A DNA stretch of 64,000 nucleotides from Ornithinibacillus sp047228935 (lineage in GTDB: Bacteria > Bacillota > Bacilli > Bacillales > Amphibacillaceae): contig NZ_JBFEGG010000001.1 in NCBI RefSeq assembly GCF_047228935.1, positions 1,240,001 through 1,304,000 of the forward strand, in the 5' to 3' direction. The notes beneath the pieces are model-generated. The model had not been told where the DNA came from. It saw only the letters and a list, made by a program, of their open reading frames with translations, and made no database searches. Shown one piece after another: positions 36,281 to 44,128 of this stretch (position 1 is the first letter of the stretch; every line of letters begins with the position of its first letter). A program made the position numbers and the translations under genes.

Positions 36281-36637
36281 CTATTGACCTACCTCTAGAG
36301 GTACCGGAGCTGCATCTCCCCATAGACGTTCTAAGTTATAATATTGTCTTTCATCCTTATGGAAAACATGACATACTACATCACCTAAATCAACTAGCAC
36401 CCACCTTGCTTGTTCAAAGCCCTCTAGTCGTTTTACCGATATTTGATGTTCATCCATCTTTTCTTTTACAGCTCTAGCAATGGATTGGACTTGACGTTCG
36501 TTAGTGCCGTGGCAAATTAAGAAATAATCTGCTACTAAAGATACTTGAGCTAAATCTAATGCTACAATCTCTTCTGCTCGCTTATCATCACATGCTTCAG
36601 CTGCTAATTTTAAAATTTCCATAGGATTATTGTTCAA
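36281..36637 (-). CDS. rsfS: Ribosomal silencing factor RsfS
   Basis: Binds L14 of the 50S subunit and blocks subunit joining when nutrients are scarce. About 118 residues with the family core DDKRAEEIVALDLAQVSLVADYFLI (in part) and the VLVDLGDVVCHVFHKDERQYYNLERLW C-terminus (in part). I favour the TTG at 36637, eight bases after GGAGG; the longest ATG reading lies within that site. It overlaps the yqeK 3' end by 11 bases. Confidence 0.95.
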   Translation of the reverse strand: MNNNPMEILKLAAEACDDKRAEEIVALDLAQVSLVADYFLICHGTNERQVQSIARAVKEKMDEHQISVKRLEGFEQARWVLVDLGDVVCHVFHKDERQYYNLERLWGDAAPVPLEVGQ

Positions 36638-37214
36638 ATTTATTACCTCCATCTAAAAGTCTTGTTAAATCATTATATGCATGAAATGTATCAGGATAAA
36701 TACGATTTTTCTTTTCCATTAAATAAGTAATTGTATTTCGAGATACCATCCAAGCTGTTTTAATAAGATCATGTTCTGCCATTTCTCGGACTTTATCGAG
36801 TCCAGGAAAGCTCCTACCAGGCTCAATATAATCTGCTACAAATACAATAAGTTCTAGTTTACTCATATTAGCTTTTCCAGTAGTATGATAATAAATGGCA
36901 GCCTTTATTTCTTCATCAGTAATTCCAAATTCTTCCTCTATTTTTAAAGCAGCCACCGGACCATGCCAAAGTTCGTGGTGATATAAAAGCAAGTCTTTCG
37001 GCAGAGAACTTGATGTTTCAATAATTCTTTGCATTTCATTCAGAGAACGATACTTACAATAATCATGAAAAACAGCTGCAAGTTCCGTTTTTTCTATTGA
37101 TACATTGTACTTGTTTGCAAGTTTTACAGCTGTATCCGCAACACGTAAGGAATGCTCAAATCTCTCTTTTGTTAAATGTGGTTCCACTAATTTAATTGCT
37201 TCATTTTTATTCAT
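36627..37214 (-). CDS. yqeK: HD-domain bis(5'-nucleosyl)-tetraphosphatase (symmetrical) YqeK
   Basis: HD-superfamily phosphohydrolase; members of this family hydrolyse Ap4A to two ADP. About 195 residues from MNKNEAIKLVEPHL. The metal-binding HD motif is HSLRVADTAV ... AVFHDYCKY, with further histidines in YHHELWHGPVA. The chosen ATG follows AAGGGG at ten bases and is favoured over an ATG nine bases upstream that abuts the site. It overlaps nadD and rsfS. Confidence 0.93.
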   Translation of the reverse strand: MNKNEAIKLVEPHLTKERFEHSLRVADTAVKLANKYNVSIEKTELAAVFHDYCKYRSLNEMQRIIETSSSLPKDLLLYHHELWHGPVAALKIEEEFGITDEEIKAAIYYHTTGKANMSKLELIVFVADYIEPGRSFPGLDKVREMAEHDLIKTAWMVSRNTITYLMEKKNRIYPDTFHAYNDLTRLLDGGNKFEQ

Positions 37215-37770
37215 ATAAACCATGCCCCTTTATATAAGAATACACTGAATCTGGAACAAGGTATTTTATTGATTTTTTCTCTCGAATTCTGTTTCTTATT
37301 ACACTAGATGAAATATCAACCATTGGGATGTCAACCACTTTAATCGGGAATGGACTTTTTAATTCATATCCAGAACGTTTCACCCCGACAAATTGGACCA
37401 TATTCATTAACTCGTCAATATTGTACCAATTAGGCAAATATTCTACCATATCTGCTCCTATTATAAAGTAGAAATCAGTATTAGGATATTTTTCTTCCAA
37501 CAACCTCATCGTGTCTATTGTATATGATTTCCCTGAACGTTCGGTTTCAATAGTATTCAATATAAATGCATCATTATCCTCTAATGCAAGTCTAAGCATC
37601 TCAATTCGGTTCCTTACCTCTAGCGTTGCTACATCTTTATGAGGAGGTTCATAGGTTGGGATAAACCAAACCTGCTCTAAATTAAGTGCATCTTTTACCT
37701 CTTGTGCGATAATTAAATGTCCTATATGAGGTGGATCAAAGGTACCACCTAGAATTCCAATACGATTCAT
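37207..37770 (-). CDS. nadD: Nicotinate-nucleotide adenylyltransferase
   Basis: Forms deamido-NAD from nicotinate mononucleotide and ATP. The 187-residue protein has the nucleotidyltransferase signature GILGGTFDPPHIGHL at the N-terminus (T/HxGH) and the C-terminal DISSSVIRNRI motif corresponding to SSTxxR. AGAAGGGG precedes the ATG. Its 3' end overlaps yqeK by eight bases. Confidence 0.97.
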   Translation of the reverse strand: MNRIGILGGTFDPPHIGHLIIAQEVKDALNLEQVWFIPTYEPPHKDVATLEVRNRIEMLRLALEDNDAFILNTIETERSGKSYTIDTMRLLEEKYPNTDFYFIIGADMVEYLPNWYNIDELMNMVQFVGVKRSGYELKSPFPIKVVDIPMVDISSSVIRNRIREKKSIKYLVPDSVYSYIKGHGLYE

Positions 37771-37806
37771 TTAATAACCCCTTCTAAAGAGCTAATTACC
37801 GACAAG

Positions 37807-38097
37807 TTATGGTAACTCAATCTCTTTATTCTCTTTAGACTCTTTATACAATACAATATTATTACCTATAATCTGTACGATTTCAGCATTTGTTCCAGCC
37901 TGCAAGTTTTCCGCTACCGTATCTTTATCTTCTAAACAGTTTTGTAAAATACTTACTTTAATTAATTCTCTCTTTTCTAATGCTTCATTAACTTGAACGA
38001 TCATATTTTCATTAACACCAATTTTCCCTACTTGAAAAATTGGTTTTAAATGATGTGCTTTGGAGCGAAGATATCTTTTTTGTTTACCTGTTAGCAT
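37807..38097 (-). CDS. yhbY: Ribosome assembly RNA-binding protein YhbY
   Basis: 96-residue single CRM-domain protein associated with pre-50S particles (B. subtilis YqeI). The family GxxG RNA-binding loop appears as VGKIGVNENM near 22-32, after LTGKQKRYLRSKAHHLKPIF. AAGGGTG precedes the ATG. It is four bases after aroE and upstream of nadD. Confidence 0.93.
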   Translation of the reverse strand: MLTGKQKRYLRSKAHHLKPIFQVGKIGVNENMIVQVNEALEKRELIKVSILQNCLEDKDTVAENLQAGTNAEIVQIIGNNIVLYKESKENKEIELP

Positions 38098-38101
38098 GTT
38101 A

Positions 38102-38926
38102 TCACCCTTCTAGTAATTGTTTTAATTGTTTATCCATTTCATTAAGTGGTGGTACGATACCAAACCATATCTCAAATGCAAATTGAGCTTGATATAATAG
38201 CATTAAATAACCGTGGTGTACTTTTGCACCTTTAGCTTCTGCCTCTTTTAAAAATTTTGTCCAAATAGGTTGGTAAACAATATCACTAACTATCGCAGTA
38301 GATTTCAGATTATGAAGATACAACGGCGAATTTTCTTCATTCGGTCTCATACCAACATTAGTTGTCTGGATAATCAGGTCATATTCTTGTAGGTTTCTCT
38401 CTGCATCTTTTAAAGAAATACATGCAGATTTATCTCTTCCAACTATTAATTCCGCTTTTTCTATCGTCCGATTAGTTATATTAATCGATAAATAACCAGC
38501 TTGCTTGAGTGCATAATAGATGCCTCTCGCTGCACCACCAGCTCCAACTAAAAGTATTTTTATCTTCTTATTATCGACTACTTCTGGATGACTTATTTCT
38601 AATGAGCGAAGGAAACCAATTCCATCAGTATTATAGCCAATAAGTCTACCATCATGATTCAATACCGTGTTGACCGCGCCAATCTTCATTGCAGTAGGGT
38701 CGAGTTCATCTAACATAGGAATTATCTTTTGTTTAAATGGGATTGTAACATTAAATCCTCTAACACCTTTATCCTTCATAGTCTGAACAAGATGTAATAA
38801 ATCATCTTCTCGGGCTTCAAAGATCGAATAACTCCCCTTAAAATTTGTATTTTCTAAGAACTTCGTATGTATCCAAGGAGATAAGGAATGCTTGATTGGA
38901 TATCCTATTAAGCCTAATTGTTCCAT
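38102..38926 (-). CDS. aroE: Shikimate dehydrogenase (NADP+)
   Basis: Reduces 3-dehydroshikimate in aromatic amino-acid synthesis. About 274 residues from MEQLGLIGYPIKHSLSPWIH. The substrate-binding SLSP and NVTIPFK blocks are present, as are NTDGIGF and the NADP-binding glycine loop VGAGGAARGIYYAL near 128. AGGAGG is six bases before the ATG; the TTG one codon earlier is less well placed. It lies between yqeH and yhbY. Confidence 0.96.
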   Translation of the reverse strand: MEQLGLIGYPIKHSLSPWIHTKFLENTNFKGSYSIFEAREDDLLHLVQTMKDKGVRGFNVTIPFKQKIIPMLDELDPTAMKIGAVNTVLNHDGRLIGYNTDGIGFLRSLEISHPEVVDNKKIKILLVGAGGAARGIYYALKQAGYLSINITNRTIEKAELIVGRDKSACISLKDAERNLQEYDLIIQTTNVGMRPNEENSPLYLHNLKSTAIVSDIVYQPIWTKFLKEAEAKGAKVHHGYLMLLYQAQFAFEIWFGIVPPLNEMDKQLKQLLEG

Positions 38927-38936
38927 CAAATTCCTC

Positions 38937-40034
38937 CTAAATTAACGACTTTCTTACGGATACCGCAACTTCCTTAGGACTATGTGCAACAATTGTACAA
39001 GCACCACTTACAGTAACCCATCCTAAGCCAGGGAATACGATGTCTGTTTTATCACCATTTAATCGATACGAGCTTGTCGTTAGTGGTGGTAACGATTGGA
39101 TGGATTCTTCATCTGGTGGAGATAATAATTCACCAAGATGATTGTTATACAAATCATTTGCTTTTTCAAGCTTTGTTCGGTGTATTGGAAGTTGATTTGA
39201 AAAATAACAAACGAATGATTGTCTATCTCCTTTTATAAAATCTAAACGAGCTAATCCACCGAAGAATAATGTTTGTTCTGCATTTAGTTGATAAACTCTC
39301 GGTTTTATTTCTTTCGTAGGTGTTATTACTTTTAAATCTTGGTCGGATACGTAATGTGCAATTTGCTCGTGATTTACAATTCCAGGTGTATCAATAAGTG
39401 CAGAACCCTCATCTAATGGAATTTCAATAAACCCTAATGTAGTTCCAGGAAAATAAGAAGTCGTAATGACATCACTTTCACCCACGGATTGTTTAATTAA
39501 TCGATTGATAAATGTAGATTTCCCTACATTTGTTGTTCCAACAATATAGACATCTTGATTTTCACGATATTTTTCAATTTGCTCCGTTAATACATCAATA
39601 CCATACCCTTTAACCGATGAAATTAAGAATACATCTTCTACTTTAATGCCTTGCTCCTTTGCGGTTGAGCGTAACCATTGTATAAGTTTATTCTGGTTTG
39701 TAGACTTTGGCAATAAATCCATTTTGTTCCCAACAAGAATAATTGGGTTATTTCCCACTATTCGAGGTAGACTTTTAATCATTGTTCCGTTCACATCAAA
39801 TATATCAACGATATGTACGACAAGGCCTTCTTTTTCACGAATCGAACTTACCATTTTTAGGAAATCATCATCATGAATAGACACATCTTGTATTTCATTA
39901 TAATGCTTTAGTCTAAAGCATCTTTTACATAGAATATTTTCCTTCTCAAGAGAAGATTTTGGTGTATACCCAAGTCCTTTTGGGTCTTCGGTCTGTATCT
40001 CAACTCCGCAACCGATACAATGTATGTTCTCCAC
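38937..40034 (-). CDS. yqeH: Ribosome biogenesis GTPase YqeH
   Basis: Circularly permuted GTPase needed for 30S assembly. The N-terminal zinc finger has CIGCG and CKRCFRLKHYNEI. The motif order is permuted: G4 NKMD near 98, G5, then G1 GTTNVGKST near 166 and G3 DTPG. The start is GTG at 40034, seven bases after GGAGG, overlapping the yqeG stop by one base (TAGTG); the longest open frame reads through that site. About 365 residues. Confidence 0.95.
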   Translation of the reverse strand: MENIHCIGCGVEIQTEDPKGLGYTPKSSLEKENILCKRCFRLKHYNEIQDVSIHDDDFLKMVSSIREKEGLVVHIVDIFDVNGTMIKSLPRIVGNNPIILVGNKMDLLPKSTNQNKLIQWLRSTAKEQGIKVEDVFLISSVKGYGIDVLTEQIEKYRENQDVYIVGTTNVGKSTFINRLIKQSVGESDVITTSYFPGTTLGFIEIPLDEGSALIDTPGIVNHEQIAHYVSDQDLKVITPTKEIKPRVYQLNAEQTLFFGGLARLDFIKGDRQSFVCYFSNQLPIHRTKLEKANDLYNNHLGELLSPPDEESIQSLPPLTTSSYRLNGDKTDIVFPGLGWVTVSGACTIVAHSPKEVAVSVRKSLI

Positions 40035-40552
40035 TATTCTTCCTCCCAACTAATCATGCCTTTTTTACGGAAATAATTCATTATTTTCCGTTCTATACTT
40101 CGATTAAATTGCGTTATCTTTTCATCAGTTTGTACAATCGGTACTACTAGAATGGTGTAAAATCCTGCTGAATTACCACCTAAAACATCAGTTAATAGTT
40201 GGTCACCAATAACCACGATTTCTTCTTTTTTCAATCCCATTTTCTTTGCAGCAGTAATAAAAGCACGTCTTAATGGTTTTCTAGCACTAAATACAAACGG
40301 TGTACCAAGTGGCTCTGAAAACATTTTCACTCTATCTTCTTTATTATTTGATATGATGGTAACTTTAATGCCATTATCCTTCATTAGTTTAAACCATTCT
40401 ATTACTTCAGTACTCGCATCCTTTACATCCCATGCTACCAACGTATTATCTAAATCTGTAATAATTCCCTTGATCCCTTTTTCCTTTAGAACAATGGGAT
40501 TAATATCAAATATACTTTTAACATGTTCATTTGGTAGAAATCTTTTTAACAA
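40034..40552 (-). CDS. yqeG: YqeG family HAD-IIIA phosphatase
   Basis: 172-residue HAD-superfamily phosphatase with the DxDxT nucleophile motif as TDLDNTLVAWD near 37, the T/S motif IISNN and the acidic motif VIGDQLLTDVLGG. Relatives include mitochondrial phosphatidylglycerophosphatase PTPMT/GEP4-like enzymes, but the Bacillus substrate is unproven. Start is TTG with GAGGTG six bases upstream. It heads the yqeG-to-yqeM transcript, and a long gene-free stretch lies upstream. Confidence 0.92.
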   Translation of the reverse strand: MLKRFLPNEHVKSIFDINPIVLKEKGIKGIITDLDNTLVAWDVKDASTEVIEWFKLMKDNGIKVTIISNNKEDRVKMFSEPLGTPFVFSARKPLRRAFITAAKKMGLKKEEIVVIGDQLLTDVLGGNSAGFYTILVVPIVQTDEKITQFNRSIERKIMNYFRKKGMISWEEE

Positions 40553-40837
40553 TCGTTACACCTCTTTATTAACAATAAATGTTATCGTTTATATACTAAC
40601 CTATCCAATGTTTATACAAAAGTATTTTTGGTTATTATATATAGTACTAGAAAAAGTTGCATTAACTTATTTCTAACTTAAGTTAGTTTTTTATGCAGTA
40701 GAGGGCAATTTTTTACCTCTGCCAAATAAAAACCTATGCATATTAAAATACCATATATATGTTGTAAGAGGTAGAAATATGTAATTTTCCCATTAAAAAT
40801 GCAAAAATCGTTCGACAAATTCTCGCATAAGTCGCAC
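40553..40837. other. Gene-free divergent region yqeG-sda, outer part
   Basis: AT-rich sequence without a supportable gene. A 14-base perfect palindrome CTAACTTAAGTTAG is at 40673-40686, followed by six T on the plus strand. A TATAAT for yqeG on the minus strand is at 40634-40639 but lacks a good -35. Confidence 0.4.
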
Positions 40838-40936
40838 TGTGGATAACTATATTCACATTATCAACAGTATTATTACTAGGTTTACGTGAAAAATGGCGAT
40901 TTTATACACAAGTTATCTACAACCTCATGTAGATAA
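40838..40936. promoter_or_regulatory. Cluster of five DnaA boxes upstream of sda
   Basis: Five 9-mers match or nearly match TTATCCACA within 99 bases. These are a perfect box on the minus strand (40838-40846), TTATCAACA (40858-40866), TTATACACA (40902-40910), TTATCTACA (40913-40921) and TTATCTACA on the minus strand (40928-40936). In B. subtilis sda is activated by DnaA through several boxes upstream of its promoter, linking replication status to sporulation; the placement here, about 100 bases before the sda ATG, fits. Confidence 0.85.
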
Positions 40937-41037
40937 CTGGTATCTTGTCCTCTATTATTTTTCGTGTTACGTTATATTTAACTTTAATCTAGTAATTAAA
41001 AATTAAAGTATTGTTTAGGTCTAGGAGGGCTACGATT

Positions 41038-41178
41038 ATGGAACATTTGTCAGATGAATTGTTAATCGAGTCATATTATAAAGCAAATGAATTAAAATTA
41101 AGCCCTGATTTCGTTTCACTTATTGAAGATGAAATATATCGTCGAGGTTTAAGTCACAAAATAAAATATAGTAGCTAA
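41038..41178 (+). CDS. sda: Sporulation histidine kinase inhibitor Sda
   Basis: 46-residue helical-hairpin protein read by eye: MEHLSDELLIESYYKANELK, then SPDFVSLIEDEIYRRGLSHK and the end IKYSS. It matches Sda, which binds KinA and blocks phosphorelay activation when DNA replication is perturbed. AGGAGGG lies before the ATG. The DnaA boxes upstream and a terminator after it make it a single-gene unit. Confidence 0.95.
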   Translation: MEHLSDELLIESYYKANELKLSPDFVSLIEDEIYRRGLSHKIKYSS

Positions 41179-41221
41179 CCATAATTTGAATTAAAACTAT
41201 ATAAATAGGAAGTAATTTTAT

Positions 41222-41258
41222 AACTCTTGTCATTCTTGTGAATGATAAGGGTTTTTTA
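41222..41258 (+). terminator. Intrinsic terminator after sda
   Basis: ACTCTTGTCATTC and GAATGATAAGGGT arms (two G-U pairs, four-base loop) followed by TTTTTTATTTTTTT. Confidence 0.8.
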
Positions 41259-41315
41259 TTTTTTTCTGCCTATAAAATATGGTAAGCTTTCTTTTATATG
41301 TAACGTTATATCGCT

Positions 41316-41344
41316 TTGAGACTTTGGTGTTTATATATTAAAAT
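41316..41344 (+). promoter_or_regulatory. Probable sigma-A promoter of the mrp operon
   Basis: TTGAGA (41316-41321), a 17-base spacer and TAAAAT (41339-41344), each one mismatch from consensus, about 100 bases before mrpA. Confidence 0.6.
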
Positions 41345-41446
41345 AAACAATAGTAAATGATAAGTTGGAAGCTAACTCAAAATAAGGATAAATATATAAT
41401 GCTATTTTGGGATAAACAAACAATTTAATAGGAGGTCAATTCATAC

Positions 41447-43789
41447 ATGATATTTGCAGTATTAATACCACTTGTATTTGCTTTATTTGTACCATTAATA
41501 AGTAAATTTAAAAATAAAGTGCATACAGGTATATTTGTATTATTTATCCCCTTAGGAATCTTCCTTTACTTTATACGTTTTATAGGTAATGACTTTTCTC
41601 CTTTACGTCATACATATAACTGGATTCCTTCCCTTGATATTAATTTTGATTTCTATTTGGATGGACTAAGCTTATTATTTGTCCTACTAATTAGTGGAAT
41701 CGGTACACTTGTTGTATTCTACTCCATCTACTACTTACATGTTTCTGAAAGTTTAGGGCACTTCTATGTTTACTTGCTTATGTTCATGTCAGCCATGCTA
41801 GGTGTAGTATTGTCTGATAACGTATTTGTACTTTATACATTTTGGGAACTTACATCTATCTCTTCTTTCTTATTAATTGGATATTGGCATCACCGTGAAC
41901 GATCACGCTATGGTGCACAAAAGTCTATGCTTATAACCGTTTTCGGTGGATTAAGTATGCTCGGTGGTTTGGTTTTACTATCCGTTATCACCGGTACAAC
42001 TAGTATTCGCGAAATGATTGAACAAATAGATTTCATTATGAACAGTAATTATTTGCCATTAATATTAGGATTAATACTTCTTGGAGCATTTACTAAGTCT
42101 GCACAATTTCCATTTCATATTTGGTTACCTGATGCAATGGAAGCACCAACTCCGGTTAGTGCATACTTACACTCCGCTACAATGGTTAAAGCAGGTATTT
42201 ATCTTATCGCGAGATTTTTACCGATTTTTGTAGCATTTGAATGGTTCTTTATTACCGTTAGTATAGTGGGGATTATAACGTTAATATGGGGCTCTTATAT
42301 GGCAGTGAGACAAACTGATTTAAAAGGAATACTAGCATTCTCTACTATTAGTCAATTAGGTATGATTATGGCTATGTTAGGATTTGGTACAGAGGCTGCA
42401 ATATTTGCAGCGGTCTTCCATATTTTAAACCACGCGACATTTAAAGGAAGCCTCTTTATGATTGCGGGTATTGTCGATCATGAAACTGGTACAAGAGATA
42501 TACGAAAACTTGGTGGCTTATTTACTATTATGCCGATATCAGGTACGTTAGCTATTTTTGGCACTTTCTCCATGGCGGGTGTGCCACTTCCATTCCTAAA
42601 TGGTTTTTATAGTAAAGAATTATTCTTTGGTTCATCGGTAAAATTAGTTGAAGGTACAGATGGTTTTGCACAAGTACTATCAACAGCTATTCCATATTTA
42701 GCAGTGTTTGGTAGTATCTTCACATTTGTATACTCCATGTATCTATTTTTCGGTGTGTTTACTGGACCAAAGAAATTTGAATTGCTTAAGAAAAAGCCAC
42801 ATGAAGCACCAATTGGAATGCTTATCTCACCTATCATATTAGTCCTAGGTGTCATTATCATTGGGCTTTTCCCAAATATTCCTAATGGAACATTGTTAGC
42901 TCATGCTACGGGTGCTATAACAAACAGTACAATGGAACCTTATCATGTTCATTACTGGCATGGGTTTGATTTTAAGCCTTTTCAAATGTCTCTTATAGTA
43001 GTTGGACTTGGCATAATCCTATTCTTAACTCTCAAGAAATGGAGTAATATTTATGATGCTATACCTGGTAAGCTTAGTTTAAATAAAGTGTATGACAAAC
43101 TAATTCAAAAGATAGATGACATTTCTGCTAGTATTACAAACTCTTATATGACGGGATCAATTAAGTTATATATGTCTATTATTTTACTAGCAATCATAGC
43201 AGTTACGTTTACTATTATGTTTACAACTGGTGGGCTAAGTAGTATAAGTTTTGATGATTTAGAGGAAGTGAAAGTGGTCGACATAGCAGTTGTAGTAATC
43301 ATGGTACTTGCTGCCTTAGCTACTATTTTTGTTAATAATAAGCTAGCTCTTATATTGATCACAGGTATTGTAGGATTTGGAATTTCCATCCTATTTGTCA
43401 TCTTCCGTGCTCCAGACTTAGCATTAACACAGTTAGTAGTGGAAACTGTTTCGATGGCTCTTTTCCTACTCGCTTATTATCACTTACCAGAGCTTAGGAA
43501 ACGTGAGGAGACTATTCAAACAACTACAACTAATACGATCTTAGCTGTCGGAATGGGATTATTAATTACTTTAACTGGTATCGCTGCTCACAGTTCTAAT
43601 TGGTTTGATAAGATCTCCGATTACTTTATTGAAACCTCTTATAAACTAGGAGGCGGTCATAATATCGTAAACGTCATTCTAGTAGATATGCGTGGACTGG
43701 ATACCCTATTTGAAATAGTAGTACTTGGAATTGCTGCTTTAGCCATCTATGGCCTCATTAAAGTACGAGATAATAAGGAGGCTAAATAA
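41447..43789 (+). CDS. mrpA: Na+/H+ antiporter subunit A (Mrp/Mnh)
   Basis: Largest subunit of the multi-subunit Mrp cation/proton antiporter, related to respiratory complex I NuoL. The 780-residue, highly hydrophobic protein has a proton-translocation core (about 60-480, with LYTFWELTSISSFLLIGYWH, the IWLPDAMEAPTPVSAYLHSA stretch and conserved Lys/His sites). The C-terminal extension shows FRAPDLALTQLVVETVSMAL and VNVILVDMRGLDTLFEI, the MbhD/MbhE-like parts normal for MrpA. GGAGG precedes the ATG. Unusually, mrpC follows at the very next base, with no mrpB. Confidence 0.95.
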   Translation: MIFAVLIPLVFALFVPLISKFKNKVHTGIFVLFIPLGIFLYFIRFIGNDFSPLRHTYNWIPSLDINFDFYLDGLSLLFVLLISGIGTLVVFYSIYYLHVSESLGHFYVYLLMFMSAMLGVVLSDNVFVLYTFWELTSISSFLLIGYWHHRERSRYGAQKSMLITVFGGLSMLGGLVLLSVITGTTSIREMIEQIDFIMNSNYLPLILGLILLGAFTKSAQFPFHIWLPDAMEAPTPVSAYLHSATMVKAGIYLIARFLPIFVAFEWFFITVSIVGIITLIWGSYMAVRQTDLKGILAFSTISQLGMIMAMLGFGTEAAIFAAVFHILNHATFKGSLFMIAGIVDHETGTRDIRKLGGLFTIMPISGTLAIFGTFSMAGVPLPFLNGFYSKELFFGSSVKLVEGTDGFAQVLSTAIPYLAVFGSIFTFVYSMYLFFGVFTGPKKFELLKKKPHEAPIGMLISPIILVLGVIIIGLFPNIPNGTLLAHATGAITNSTMEPYHVHYWHGFDFKPFQMSLIVVGLGIILFLTLKKWSNIYDAIPGKLSLNKVYDKLIQKIDDISASITNSYMTGSIKLYMSIILLAIIAVTFTIMFTTGGLSSISFDDLEEVKVVDIAVVVIMVLAALATIFVNNKLALILITGIVGFGISILFVIFRAPDLALTQLVVETVSMALFLLAYYHLPELRKREETIQTTTTNTILAVGMGLLITLTGIAAHSSNWFDKISDYFIETSYKLGGGHNIVNVILVDMRGLDTLFEIVVLGIAALAIYGLIKVRDNKEAK

Positions 43790-44128
43790 ATGGAATATAT
43801 TATTCTTATCTTAGCTGGAATATTATTTGCAACTGCTGTTTATAACCTATTACAAAAACAGTTATTACGGATTATTATTGGTACAGTGCTGTTATCCCAT
43901 GGAGCCCACTTAGTTATCCTGACGATGGGGAAACTTAAAAGAGGTCAACCTCCTATATTAGATGATTCGGTAACAAATTATACGGACCCATTACCACAAG
44001 CTTTAATCTTAACTTCCATCGTAATTAGCTTTGGTATTACAAGCCTATTACTCGTACTAGCTTATCGAACAGCACAAGAAAATAAAACAGACAATATGGA
44101 AGAAATGAGGGGTGAATCGAATGAGTAA
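43790..44128 (+). CDS. mrpC: Na+/H+ antiporter subunit C
   Basis: 112-residue NuoK-like membrane subunit with three hydrophobic segments (about 3-22, 28-46 and 70-92) and the family blocks LRIIIGTVLLSHGAHLVIL and DPLPQALILTSIVISFGITSL (in part). Its ATG directly abuts the mrpA stop, with GGAGG inside the mrpA end. Normally MrpB (about 140 residues) is encoded between the two; there is no room for it here. The end overlaps mrpD by 17 bases. Confidence 0.93.
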   Translation: MEYIILILAGILFATAVYNLLQKQLLRIIIGTVLLSHGAHLVILTMGKLKRGQPPILDDSVTNYTDPLPQALILTSIVISFGITSLLLVLAYRTAQENKTDNMEEMRGESNE

